Shown here piece after piece: positions 15,315 through 23,164 of a stretch of 42,500 bases of DNA. The number at the start of each line of letters is the position of its first letter. Within the stretch, counting starts at the first letter, position 1. Source of the stretch: Symbiodinium natans. Taxonomy: Eukaryota > Sar > Dinophyceae > Suessiales > Symbiodiniaceae. The stretch covers positions 1,696,119-1,738,618 of the forward strand of contig CAJNDS010000890.1 in assembly GCA_905221605.1 (NCBI GenBank). Reading direction: 5' to 3'. A model generated the notes under the pieces. The model worked only from the letters and a program-made list of their open reading frames with translations, had not been told where the DNA came from and searched no databases. Position numbers and translations under genes: made by a program.

Positions 15315-15386
15315 CGAACTTTTTATAGGGTAAGCCTTTAAACCCTAAACCCTAGTGGCAAGAGGGCTGCGGTTTTTCGAAGGATG

Positions 15387-15389
<3 letters not shown>

Positions 15390-15454
<65 letters not shown>
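15390..15454. repeat. poly-C run, 65 nt
   Basis: Uninterrupted C, followed by an A-rich stretch (AAAAAAAGAAAACAAACAGC). Confidence 0.98.
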
Positions 15455-15456
<2 letters not shown>

Positions 15457-15599
15457 AAAAAAAGAAAACAAACAGCAAACGAAAAACATGGTTTACGGTG
15501 TAGGGTTGAGGGTCCGACCCTCAAGCCTTACAGCCACCTTAGACCCAGCCACTAAGCCAGCAACCTTCAAGCCGCATAAAGACCTGCTTGGACGGTTGC

Positions 15600-15680
15600 T
15601 CTCCAATTGCCCTAAACACTAAACCCTAAACCCTAAACCCTAAACCCTAAACCCTAAACCCTAAACCCCCTAAACCCCCT
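15600..15680 (-). repeat. CCCTAAA array
   Basis: CCCTAAA then CCCCCTAAA, ending in CCCCCTGCAG, which reads as a splice acceptor. Confidence 0.95.
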
Positions 15681-15684
15681 GCAG

Positions 15685-15751
15685 AATCGTGAGCTAATCA
15701 GACTCTTTGATGCGTTGCTCGCTCTTCAAAGAGCTCTGCCTGGACCATCCG
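15685..15751 (+). CDS. exon-like fragment 1 of a possible spliced pair
   Basis: After AACCCCCTGCAG the plus frame reads NRELIRLFDALLALQRALPG then PS plus one spare base, ending at GTTTAG, a possible donor. The helical, leucine-rich composition suits a real protein. Together with 15805-15931 it keeps one reading frame if 15752-15804 is removed. No family recognised. Confidence 0.38.
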
Positions 15752-15804
15752 GTTTAGGGTTCAGGGTTTAGGGTTTAGGGTTTAGGGTTTAGGGTTTAGG
15801 GCAG
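15752..15804 (+). repeat. TTTAGGG array, possible 53-nt intron
   Basis: Starts GTTTAGGGTTCAGGG, ends TTTAGGGCAG, and contains nothing but TTTAGGG-type units. GT and AG ends match spliceosomal introns. The phase (1) agrees on both sides. Confidence 0.45.
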
Positions 15805-15931
15805 CCAGAAGAGCCTCGATTGCAGGGAAAGGAAACCCAGGCTTCGCAGAAACCGTCGACTCTACCGCCGGTGATGACAACGAGGTGGACGTCAAGCGAA
15901 CACCTGGGCCCTGTTTACCTACGGTTTCGTG
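15805..15931 (+). CDS. exon-like fragment 2 with GTAAGT donor
   Basis: Continuing the phase of the previous fragment: RRASIAGKGNPGFAETVDST then AGDDNEVDVKRTPGPCLPTV, ending at GTAAGT (15932-15937). Caution: the minus strand is also open and protein-like (LDVHLVVITGGRVDGFCEAW), so the plus reading rests on the splice signals and shared phase. Confidence 0.35.
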
Positions 15932-16205
15932 GTAAGTACTCGTACCCCGACTTAGTAGGTATAACCCTTAAAGCTGTAGGTAGATAGCGTCCCAGGTAGC
16001 ACCTGCTTCAGAAATCCGAGACCGGGGCGGGGGATGTTGACGCAAGCGTCGTTCGACACACGGTTCAGGGCAGGCTTTGCATGTCCTCTGCCGGCCTCAC
16101 CCGACGGCTGAACCCTAGGCCCCCCAAGCCATAGGCCCCTTTCCTTTAAACCCCCAATGCCCGAAATCCAAACCCGAAGCCCCAAACCCCAAGCACGAAA
16201 TGGCG

Positions 16206-16317
16206 TTTTCCGAAATTAGGGGTACCTTATTGGGGTCCTTCTTATAAGGGAATTCTACTTTTTGGGGGATCTATAATGATATAATGAGGGTCCCCTATTT
16301 TCGTAAACCCCCAAATC
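16206..16317 (-). mobile_element. foldback family B, fullest copy (112 bp)
   Basis: Inverted ends CCGAAATTAGGGGTACC and GGGTCCCCTATTTTCG. Interior TTATTGGGGTCCTTCTTATA and AGGGAATTCTACTTTTTGGG. Non-coding, AT-richer than flanks, directly beside CCCTAAA-type repeats. Confidence 0.82.
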
Positions 16318-16478
16318 TTGACCCTAGACCCTAAACCCAAAACCCAAAACCCAAAACCTTAAACCGTAAACCCTAAGCCCGAAACCCTAAGCCCCAAGTC
16401 CTAAACCCTAAACCCTAAAACCTAAACCCTAAACCCGAAACCCTAAACCCCACACCCCAAACCCCAAGCCCTAGACCC
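16318..16478 (-). repeat. CCCTAAA/CCCAAAA array
   Basis: CCCTAAA, CCCAAAA, CCCGAAA and CCCCAAG variants. Confidence 0.9.
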
Positions 16479-16547
16479 GACACCAGGACCAAGTGCCTCA
16501 GCTCCCAGTTCGGCTGTCTGAGTCGCTCGGACACGGCCACGGTGTAG
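16479..16547 (+). other. exon-like island
   Basis: Frame DTRTKCLSSQFGCLSRSDTA then TV and a TAG, between a CCCTAAA and a TTTAGGG array. Confidence 0.22.
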
Positions 16548-16622
16548 GGTTTAGGATTTAGGGTTTAGGGTTAGGGTTTAGGGTTTAGGATTCAGGGTTT
16601 AGGGTTTAGGGTTTACGGTTTA
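16543..16622 (+). repeat. TTTAGGG array
   Basis: TTTAGGG with TTTAGGA and TTAGGG variants. Confidence 0.92.
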
Positions 16623-16664
16623 TTGCATGTCGCTGCTGGGGAAGAGTTGACATGCGCTGCCCAA

Positions 16665-17270
16665 GCCCTAAACCCTAAACCCTAACCCCAAACCCTAAAC
16701 CCTAAACCCTCAACCCTCGGCATCCTTTTCCGAAAGCTGCGATTAGGAGCTTGGCGTTGGAGTTGTGACCTCAAACCCTAAATGGGAGGCCCACCTTGCA
16801 CCCTCAAACCCCGAAGCCCCTAAATCCCACACCCTACACCCTAAACCCTAAAAACCCTAAACCTAAACCCTAAACCCTAAACCCTAAACCCTAAACCCCT
16901 AAGCCCCTAAGCTTCTAAGCCCCTAAGCCCTAAGCCCCTAAGCCCCTAAGTTCCTAAGCCCCTAAACTCTTGAACCATCTTAAGCCCTCTCAAACTCTCG
17001 GTGAACCCTGAGCCCAATCCCTGGGCCCACGAACCCTAACACCCTAAACCCGAAAACCCTAAACCCTACACCCGAAAGCCTAAACCCTGAACCCTAAGCC
17101 CTAAACCCTCAATCCTCAACCCTAAACCCGAAACCCCCAAACCCGAAACCCTAAACCCTGAACCCTGAACTCTAAACCCGAAACCCTAAACCCGAAACCC
17201 GAAACCCTAAACTCGAAACCCTACACCCGAAGCCTCAAACCCAAGCCCTGAATCCTGAGCTCCAAAGCCT
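16665..17270 (-). repeat. long degenerate CCCTAAA region
   Basis: CCCTAAA, CCCTAAG (block at 16898-16965), CCCGAAA and CCCTGAA variants. One unique gap (16720-16800) holds LGILFRKLRLGAWRWSCDLK, not convincing. Confidence 0.9.
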
Positions 17271-17426
17271 GGATCCGAGGCACTAAGAGGGCTTACGGGG
17301 GTTGCGGGAGTCTAGGGGTCAGGGTTTAGGGTTTAGGGTTTGGGGTTTAGGGCTTAGGGCTTTTAGGGTTTAGGGTGTAGGGTTTTCCCGAAGCCTGGGA
17401 CCCGTTCACTCGACTCCGCCTCACAG

Positions 17427-17535
17427 GCACGACTTTTCCTTCCGGCACACAACAGTTTGCCACTGCCTGCGGGGAGTGTTCCGCCCTGAGACGTGTGGGG
17501 TGGGTCGGGATTTTGGGAGCTACACGAGTCCCCTA
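17427..17535 (+). other. exon-like island
   Basis: After CCGCCTCACAG the plus frame reads HDFSFRHTTVCHCLRGVFRP then ETCGVGRDFGSY. Between TTTAGGG-like and CCCTAAA arrays. Confidence 0.25.
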
Positions 17536-17615
17536 AACCCTAAGCCCCTAAACCCCTAACCCTAAACCCTAAACCCTAAACCCTAAACCCTAAACCCTAA
17601 ACCCTAAACCCTCAA
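17536..17615 (-). repeat. CCCTAAA array
   Basis: Pure CCCTAAA in the centre. Confidence 0.95.
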
Positions 17616-17892
17616 CCATAAACGGCAGGGTTGATTTGGGGTTCATCGGCTCTGGGGTGCAGGGCTGCAGGTTTGGGGTTTTGCTGGGGCTCAGGGTTTA
17701 GGGTATAGGGTCTAGGGTTTAGGGTTTAGGGTTCAGGGTTCGGGGTTACCGGTTGAGGGTTTCGTGTTTAATCTGAGTTTAGGGTTTGCCGGCGTAGGGG
17801 TAAAAGCACTTATATAACCCTGAACCCTAAACCGTAAAATCTCAAGTATCACCCCTAAGCCCTAAACCCTAAACCCTAAATCCTCAACCCTA
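17616..17892. other. decayed TTTAGGG then CCCTAAA
   Basis: TTTAGGG-type at 17690-17780 and CCCTAAA-type at 17820-17890. No gene seen. Confidence 0.7.
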
Positions 17893-17961
17893 AGTGAGTC
17901 TGAGAACGTGAGCGCGGTTTGCAAAGCCCGAGGCGAGGAGGGAGCGCTGGACTTCCCATAA
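17893..17961 (+). other. exon-like island
   Basis: Frame SESENVSAVCKARGEEGALD then FP and a TAA, between CCCTAAA and TTTAGGG arrays. Confidence 0.25.
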
Positions 17962-18184
17962 TCAGGGTTCAGGGTTTAGGGTTTCGGGCAGTTTTCCGCT
18001 AAACCCGAAACCCTAAACCCTATTAAACCCTAACACCCTAAGCAGTAACGTAATCAGCTCAGGAACTGCCAAGAAGCAAGCATAACCCTATAACACCATA
18101 AGCCCATAAGCCTAAACCCTGAACCCTAAACCCTAGCCCGAACCCTAAACCTTAAACCCTAAAGCAGCTCAAGCCAAGATGTGA

Positions 18185-18466
18185 AGACGATGGCATTCGT
18201 GCTTTCAGCGTACGGGGCGTCAGTACCAGTACATTCGAGAAGCCACGGTCCATCAGGTGAGCCCTCAGTTCATGTATGACCAGATTCGTCCGCTGTACGT
18301 ACGTGAGATGACTCGCCTTCAGGCTCAACCCAGACCCAACCGCGGCCGGATCATCGCCAACCAACTCAATCTCGTGACAGAGATCATCACGATTGGCGCC
18401 ACCGCGTTGATCATGACGAGTATCGTGTGCATGAGGAGCAACGTCTTACTTTGCCGTTGGCTGTGA
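18185..18466 (+). CDS. unknown open frame, 93 codons
   Basis: Open from the TGA at 18182 to a TGA at 18464. Reads WHSCFQRTGRQYQYIREATV, HQVSPQFMYDQIRPLYVREM, TRLQAQPRPNRGRIIANQLN, then a hydrophobic LVTEIITIGATALIMTSIVC. No ATG near the start, so it is likely an exon (possible acceptor GCTTTCAG at about 18208) or a fragment. A minus frame (18152-18364, QRTNLVIHELRAHLMDRGFS) overlaps and is also protein-like. One of the best coding candidates by length; family unknown. Confidence 0.42.
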   Translation, partial: RRWHSCFQRTGRQYQYIREATVHQVSPQFMYDQIRPLYVREMTRLQAQPRPNRGRIIANQLNLVTEIITIGATALIMTSIVCMRSNVLLCRWL

Positions 18467-18525
18467 GCTCATCGAACAGTGGATGAGAGGGAATATCCAT
18501 AAACATCCCTAAGGCAACGTTAAGC

Positions 18526-18636
18526 ATGGACGTCGCAGAGTACGCGGTGTGTTACGCTGCCGAGTACTTCAGACCTACTTCGATTTCGACCACGACCAGC
18601 TCCTCATTTGAGACTGTGACGTACCTCGGTAGTTAA
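18526..18636 (+). CDS. small open frame, 36 codons
   Basis: ATG to TAA: MDVAEYAVCYAAEYFRPTSI then STTTSSSFETVTYLGS. 60 bp after the previous frame and in the same repeat-free island. Another plus frame (VLQTYFDFDHDQLLI) is open over its second half. Confidence 0.28.
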   Translation: MDVAEYAVCYAAEYFRPTSISTTTSSSFETVTYLGS

Positions 18637-18639
18637 AAA

Positions 18640-18840
18640 AACCTAAGCCCTAATCCCATTAGCCCATAACTGCCCATAACCCTAAGCGAATTCTCCCCCA
18701 AACCCTACCTCCCAGAGCTGAGACCCTGAATCCATTTTTCCTAAACCCTAAACCCTCAAACCCTAAACCCCAAACCCCAAACCCTAAACCCTAAACCCCT
18801 AACCCGAAACCCTAAACCCAAAACCCTGAAACCATCTTCC
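18640..18840 (-). repeat. decayed CCCTAAA region
   Basis: CCCATAA, CCCTAAA, CCCCAAA and CCCGAAA units. Confidence 0.85.
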
Positions 18841-18851
18841 CCCCCAAAACC

Positions 18852-18902
18852 CTCAGCGAAGCCTGCGCCAAAGCCAGGCCCGATGCCGACCTTCTTCGTG
18901 AG
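18852..18902 (+). other. exon-like island
   Basis: Frame LSEACAKARPDADLLRE then GTTGGG, a weak donor. Followed by TTTAGGG. Confidence 0.23.
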
Positions 18903-18914
18903 GTTGGGGGTGCG

Positions 18915-18995
18915 GTTTAGGGTTTAGGGTTTAGGGTGTAGGGGTCAGGGTTTAGGGTTTAAGGTTTAGGGTTCAGGGTTTAGGGTTTAGGTTGT
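18915..18995 (+). repeat. TTTAGGG array
   Basis: TTTAGGG with TGTAGGG and TTCAGGG. Confidence 0.93.
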
Positions 18996-19270
18996 TGTGT
19001 TTTTGGGCGGGGGGGAGGGGGGGACGTAAGGTTTCAGGTTTCGTTGCACCACCCTGTGTTGCGAATCCGTAAGCCCTAGATCCTTCTATTCCACTGTATC
19101 TACGACCCTAAACGTACCCCCCCCCCCCTCCGCCCCCCCCAAGCTTAAAGTAGGTGCAAGACCCCGAACACTAAACCCGAAGCAATAAGCCCGAAACCCA
19201 AAACCCTGAAACCCTCAACCCTGAACTCTCCAAAGCCCCCCCCCCCCCCCCCCAAAACCTGCAAACGCCC
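18996..19270. other. unique sequence with several C and G runs
   Basis: C runs at 19117-19139 (TACCCC..CTCCGCCCC, like 41880-41905) and 19238-19253. No open frame of note. Confidence 0.5.
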
Positions 19271-19271
19271 G

Positions 19272-19427
19272 GATTTAGGGTTTCGGGTTTAGGGTTTAGG
19301 GTTTCGGGTTTAGGGTTTAGGGTTTCGGGTTTAGGGTTTCGGGTTTAGGGTTTCGGGTTTAGGGTTTAGGGTTTCGGGTTTAGGGTTTCGGGTTTAGGGT
19401 TTGGGGTTTCGGGTTTAGGGTTTATGT
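19272..19427 (+). repeat. TTTAGGG/TTTCGGG mosaic array
   Basis: TTTAGGG and TTTCGGG alternate in a partly regular higher-order pattern (one or two TTTAGGG per TTTCGGG), pointing to amplification of a composite unit. Confidence 0.95.
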
Positions 19428-19579
19428 ATGACATGCAGAGACCAGCCCTTCTAGCTGCGCTGTGTTTGGTTTCCTTTGGGTTTGGGGCTTCGGGCTTGGG
19501 CAGGTTGCAGGGTTTAGGGTTCTTATTGGCTTAGGGGTTTAGGGGATTTAGGGATTTAGGCGATTCATGGGGTTAGGCG

Positions 19580-19640
19580 GGTTTAGGGTTTAGGGTTTAG
19601 GGTTTAGGGTTTAGGGTTTAGGGTTTAGGGTTTAGGGATT
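19580..19640 (+). repeat. TTTAGGG array
   Basis: Pure TTTAGGG. Confidence 0.95.
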
Positions 19641-19682
19641 TCGGGGGGTATAGGGTTTAGGGATGCAGGGTTTGGGGCTCAG

Positions 19683-19787
19683 TGCGTCGGAGCTTGGGAC
19701 CGTGCGCAGGCGCTCCAGCGAGTGTTGACGAAGAACCCAGTAGTTGCCGGGCGGCTAAGGCGGGGCTTCACAGGGGGGATTCTATGA
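19683..19787 (+). CDS. exon-like fragment with stop, unknown
   Basis: After GGGGCTCAG the plus frame has 34 codons and a TGA: CVGAWDRAQALQRVLTKNPV then VAGRLRRGFTGGIL. Basic, helical, protein-like. No family recognised. Confidence 0.32.
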   Translation, partial: CVGAWDRAQALQRVLTKNPVVAGRLRRGFTGGIL

Positions 19788-19834
19788 GGGCCTTCGTGGG
19801 CTACACCCTGCACCCTGAACCCTAAACCCTAAAC

Positions 19835-19905
19835 TTGGGGGATGCTCCCCCTTAGGCTAACAGTCCTTCATTGGGATTATAACCCCTATTAAGGAAACAT
19901 CCCGG
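19835..19905. mobile_element. foldback family A, deleted copy
   Basis: TTGGGGGATGCTCCCCCTTA, GGCTAACAGTCCTTCATTGG and GATTAT match the left half of 14215. AACCCCTATTAAGGAAACATCCC-like sequence matches its right end. The inner hairpin's right arm is missing. Confidence 0.7.
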
Positions 19906-20039
19906 CCCTATCCCGTAAACCCTAACGCTAGCCACCAGGCTCTGTGATATAATAAGAGAAACACTGGATGTCCTCAACCCGAATCCTGCATTGCGATGCC
20001 CTCAGCCCTGAACAGAACACTGTTTTTTTGGTAAACCCT

Positions 20040-20125
20040 AAACTTGCCCTAAACCCAAAGCCCCAAACCCGAAACCCCAAACCCCAAACCCCAAACCCTA
20101 ATCGTAAACCCTAAGCCCTGAACCC
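20040..20125 (-). repeat. CCCTAAA/CCCCAAA array
   Basis: CCCGAAA, CCCCAAA and CCCTAAT units. Confidence 0.88.
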
Positions 20126-20150
20126 CAGGGTCTCAGGGTCTCGAGGTTTG

Positions 20151-20243
20151 TTAAGGTTTGGTGGCTTGCTTGAAGTTGAGTTGTCGGGGATTCAAGGATT
20201 TTTTCGGGGTGGCTTTGAGGGGGTGTGCGAGTCTTGGCTTTAG
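20151..20243 (+). other. weak open frame
   Basis: LRFGGLLEVELSGIQGFFRG then GFEGVCESWL and a TAG. Derived in part from G and T rich decay, so weak. Confidence 0.15.
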
Positions 20244-20279
20244 GGTGTTGGGGTGGGGCAGCCTGAATCCTAAATAAAG

Positions 20280-20440
20280 CCCCTCAAACCCAAAACCCAA
20301 AACCCTAAACCCTAAACCCTAAACCCTAAACCCTAAACCCTAAACCCTAAACCCTTAACCCTTAACCCTTAACCCTTAACCCTTAAACCCTAAACCCTAA
20401 ACCGTAAACCCCAAACCCTAAACCCTAAACCCTAAACCTG
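20280..20440 (-). repeat. CCCTAAA array with CCCTTAA block
   Basis: CCCTAAA, then five CCCTTAA units (20347-20382), then CCCTAAA again. Confidence 0.96.
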
Positions 20441-20471
20441 AAAGCCTGCAGTCTAAACCCTAAGCCTGCCG

Positions 20472-20611
20472 ATGCGGCGGGATGCATCCGACGAGGAGCA
20501 CTCGGTCCATGCGGCAGCAGCCGCAGTTTCGGTGGAGACAGCCTCCAAAAAAGCTGCAAGTCCAGGTAAGGACCCGTTCAAGGAAGACAAGGCGGAGGCG
20601 ACCTTGGAAAG
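20472..20611 (+). CDS. exon-like fragment, acidic, unknown
   Basis: Open from ATG 20472: DASDEEHSVHAAAAAVSVET, ASKKAASPGKDPFKEDKAEA, then TLER, reaching AAG followed by GTTTAG. An internal TCCAG followed by GTAAGG (20566) is a stronger donor. If that is used, joining to TTTAG at 20679 keeps frame with the next fragment. Low-complexity Ala, Glu and Lys composition suits a linker region. Confidence 0.38.
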
Positions 20612-20680
20612 GTTTAGGGTTTAGGGTTTAGGGTTTACGGTTTAGGGTTCAGGGTTTAGGTTTAGGGTTTAGGGTTTAGG
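20612..20680 (+). repeat. TTTAGGG array between two open frames
   Basis: TTTAGGG with one TTTACGG and one TTCAGGG; it begins with GT and every unit offers a TTTAG. Confidence 0.92.
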
Positions 20681-20684
20681 GTTG

Positions 20685-20840
20685 GACTGCGAGTTGCCGT
20701 CCGACGTGTCGGACCAGATGCAGCGGAGTGGCTTGCGTGTGCCAGACCTAAACCTTGATCAACATTTTTGCGGTGTTGGGGATGGGCTCGTGGCGAACGG
20801 AGGAGCTGGGGGTGAGATGGTTGAGTCTGGGGGGAGGTGA
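20685..20840 (+). CDS. exon-like fragment with stop, unknown
   Basis: 51 codons then TGA: DCELPSDVSDQMQRSGLRVP, DLNLDQHFCGVGDGLVANGG, AGGEMVESGGR. Polar, glycine-rich C-terminus-like. In frame with the preceding fragment if the GTAAGG donor is used. No family recognised. Confidence 0.38.
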   Translation, partial: DCELPSDVSDQMQRSGLRVPDLNLDQHFCGVGDGLVANGGAGGEMVESGGR

Positions 20841-20857
20841 AGATGCTCCTGATGATG

Positions 20858-21006
20858 TTTAGGGTTTAGGGTTTGGGGTTTGGGGTTTAGGGTTTAGGTT
20901 TTAGGTTTAGGGTTTAGGGTTTAGGTTTTAGGGTTTAGGGTTGAGGGTTGAGGGTTGAGGGTTTAGGGTTTAGGGCTTAGGGTTTGGGGTTTAGGCTTTA
21001 GGGTTT
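20858..21006 (+). repeat. TTTAGGG array
   Basis: TTTAGGG, TTTGGGG and three TTGAGGG units. Confidence 0.95.
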
Positions 21007-21087
21007 GATGAGAGGCGTTCGATGGTGGTGCGTGCGGGAGCAGATGGTCGGTGTGGGTGGGTGAGCCTTGGTGTAGAGTGGGGGTGA
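21007..21087 (+). other. exon-like island
   Basis: Frame DERRSMVVRAGADGRCGWVS then LGVEWG and a TGA. Unknown. Confidence 0.2.
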
Positions 21088-21151
21088 GCTTTTGGTATGG
21101 ATGGTGGACCCACGATTCCCCACGATTCCAGTTCATAAAAGAGACGCAGCA

Positions 21152-21357
21152 CCCTAAACCCTAAACCCTAAACCCTAAACCCTAAACCCTAAACCCTAAA
21201 CCCTAAACCCTAAACCCTAAACCCTAACCCCTAAGCCCTAAGCCCTAAGCCCTAAACCCTAAACCCTAACCCTAAACCCTAAACCCTAAACCCTAAACCC
21301 TAAACCCTAAACCCTAAACCCTAAACCCTAAACCCTAAACCCTAAACCCTAAACCCC
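21152..21357 (-). repeat. CCCTAAA array
   Basis: About 206 bp with a short CCCTAAG block at 21228-21252. Confidence 0.97.
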
Positions 21358-21360
21358 AAG

Positions 21361-21450
21361 CCCTCTGCCCACCAACCAGCGGTACCGGAGAGGCCTTGCT
21401 GGGGTGCGAGTTCATCCTGGCAACCTGAAGGCGGCTGGGCTGGTTTTCAG
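21361..21450 (+). other. exon-like island with donor
   Basis: 30 open codons, PSAHQPAVPERPCWGASSSW then QPEGGWAGFQ, ending at TTTTCAG followed by GTGTAG. Confidence 0.25.
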
Positions 21451-21469
21451 GTGTAGGAGTTGAGAGGTT

Positions 21470-21620
21470 GGGTTCAGGGGTTTAGGGTTTAGGGTGCAGG
21501 GTTTAGGGTTTAGGGTTTAGGGTTTAGGGTGTAGGGGTTTAGGGGTTTGGGTATTTATATAGGAGTTTGGCAGGGGGTTTGGGGGGTGTGGGGTTTAGGG
21601 GTTAGGGGTTCAGATGGTTT
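21470..21620 (+). repeat. TTTAGGG-type region
   Basis: TTTAGGG at 21480-21530, then decayed G-rich sequence. Confidence 0.85.
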
Positions 21621-21629
21621 TAAGTGCGC

Positions 21630-21850
21630 CCAGGAGCTTTAAACCCTAAACCCAGCCAGAAAAACTCTGTTGAAAGCACTCCTTAAGTTGCAACACTCCC
21701 CGAAACCCGAAAAATCTAAGCCCGCCCACGAAACCCCAGACCTCCGCCACAATTGCACCAAGAAACACAGAAGCCCGAAAGCCCTGAGCCATAGGCCTCT
21801 CCTGAACGCCCTAAAGCCAAGAAGCTCTAGAGCGCAACAGACTCAAAACA
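21630..21850 (+). other. unique sequence with Lys-rich open frame
   Basis: Plus frame from 21670, KALLKLQHSPKPEKSKPAHE, is compositionally close to decayed CCCTAAA (Pro, Lys, Asn), so I do not call a gene. Confidence 0.3.
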
Positions 21851-21867
21851 CCCTAAACCTTTGAGAG

Positions 21868-21920
21868 GGTTTAGAGTTTAGGGTTCAGGGTTTAGGGTTT
21901 AGGGTTTAGGGTTTAGGGCA
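21868..21920 (+). repeat. TTTAGGG array
   Basis: TTTAGGG with TTTAGAG and TTCAGGG. Confidence 0.92.
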
Positions 21921-21966
21921 CTGGGTACTGACTGACCCGTGGGCTGGCTCTTGATGCACACTGGCG

Positions 21967-22315
21967 TCAGCATCCCTTCGTCCCATGCGCCGTAAAGTCT
22001 TCGGCGTGGCTCTCCTCAGTTGCCTGTACCACCTGCACGCTGCCAATGTGACGACGGACATTGCCTTCATCAGTAGTTCGAGAGGCTCGGGGGGTCAGAT
22101 TTGTGTTGAATTCGAACAAAGCACTGGCACACTGGCAGCGGTTGATTCGATGTGAGGGTGCACTTGCTTCGGCACTGGATTCAGTGATCTGCTTGGACAT
22201 GCTAGGCCAAAGGATGCAGAAGGTGTTCGACGGCCTCCATGACGTGCAACAAATTGTGCTTTCGGAATATATGAATTTCATCATTCAGGCAAAGGTTCTA
22301 GGGCCGTATATGTAG
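21967..22315. CDS. unknown open frames on both strands
   Basis: Plus strand 22061-22315: VREARGVRFVLNSNKALAHW, QRLIRCEGALASALDSVICL, DMLGQRMQKVFDGLHDVQQI, VLSEYMNFIIQAKVLGPYM, then TAG; helical and protein-like, no ATG at the start (TTG or an acceptor TTCATCAG). Minus strand 21967-22284: 105 codons from ATG including ICCTSWRPSNTFCILWPSMS, cysteine and serine rich. I prefer the plus frame for its amphipathic helices. The island is free of telomere repeats. Family unknown. Confidence 0.42.
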
Positions 22316-22319
22316 GGTA

Positions 22320-22470
22320 CCCTAAACCCAAAAACCCAAAACTCAAAAGAGACCCAAATTTAGATACCCCCCCCACCCATGTTGGACCGGCAAATGAGCA
22401 GGCGAAGGGACGGGCGAAGGGACGGGCGGGTGCGCAAGTCATGCCAGCGTTGTGCGATTTTTGGAAGACC
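22320..22470. other. unique sequence, no gene called
   Basis: CCCAAAA patch, a C run, and GGGACGGGCGAA repeated twice (22407-22430). A minus frame 22281-22472 reads the repeat as Ala-Arg-Pro. Confidence 0.35.
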
Positions 22471-22471
22471 A

Positions 22472-22620
22472 AGACCCTAAACCCTAAACCCTAAACCCTA
22501 AACCCGATACCCTAAACCCTAAACCCTAAACCCTAAACCCTAAACCCTAAACCCTAAACCCTAGACCCTAGACCCTAAACCCTAAGCCTTAAGCCCTAAG
22601 CCCCAAAGCCTTAACCCGAA
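22472..22620 (-). repeat. CCCTAAA array
   Basis: CCCTAAA then CCCTAGA, CCCTAAG and CCCCAAA units. Confidence 0.96.
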
Positions 22621-22629
22621 ACCCTAAAA

Positions 22630-22713
22630 CCCTACTGCGATGACACCCAAGGCCTCGAGATCGGCTTTGACGGAGCTCTTGGCGTCCACTTCCAGGCGCG
22701 TGGCAGTCGGGTC
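22630..22713 (-). other. exon-like island, strand uncertain
   Basis: Minus: 28 open codons DPTATRLEVDAKSSVKADLE then ALGVIAVG, high GC3. Plus: YCDDTQGLEIGFDGALGVHF. Between CCCTAAA and TTTAGGG arrays. Confidence 0.28.
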
Positions 22714-22801
22714 AGGGTTTAGGGTTTAGGGTTTAGGGTTTAGGGTTTAGGGTTTAGGGTTTAGGGTTTAGGGTTTAGGGTTTAGGGTTTAGGGTTTAGG
22801 G
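22714..22801 (+). repeat. TTTAGGG array
   Basis: Pure TTTAGGG ending in inversion junction TTTAGGG, CTGC, CCCTAAA (22795-22812). Confidence 0.97.
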
Positions 22802-22900
22802 CTGCCCCTAAACCCAAAGCCCTAAAATGAAGAGAACACCCTCAATGAAACCCTAAACTCTAAACCCAAAACCCAAAACCCTAGACCCTAAACCCTAAAC

Positions 22901-23053
22901 GAGAACTGCAAGCACGACCACAGCATAGTGTCGCAAGGTGCTGAGTATTGGAGCCGATATTTCAACAATGCGATGCCCTTCGCACCCCGAAAGAGCCAGA
23001 ACAGCGGACTACCCGCAATTCCCCACCCCCAAACTCTAAGCCCTGAATCTTGA
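22901..23053 (+). CDS. exon-like fragment with stop, unknown
   Basis: 50 codons and TGA: ENCKHDHSIVSQGAEYWSRY, FNNAMPFAPRKSQNSGLPAI, then a Pro and Ser tail that is partly CCCTAAG-type sequence. Aromatic, polar composition is protein-like. No start codon and no known domain. Confidence 0.35.
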   Translation, partial: ENCKHDHSIVSQGAEYWSRYFNNAMPFAPRKSQNSGLPAIPHPQTLSPES

Positions 23054-23096
23054 ACCCTAAACCCTATTGGGCGTTTGGACCTTTAGTAAGTAGTCA

Positions 23097-23136
23097 CTGA
23101 GAGCATGTGGGAGTTTGGACATCAATGTATCCGAAG
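23097..23136 (+). other. possible short exon with donor
   Basis: LRACGSLDINVSE ends at CCGAAG followed by GTGAGA, a good donor. Very short. Confidence 0.2.
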
Positions 23137-23164
23137 GTGAGATTTGTACCCTCGGCATGAGAAG

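Noticed and set aside
15952-16185. 77-codon minus frame (PSGEAGRGHAKPALNRVSND...) as a gene
   Set aside because: Half of it derives from decayed CCCTAAA and it overlaps the intron side of the GTAAGT donor at 15932; kept only as a possibility.
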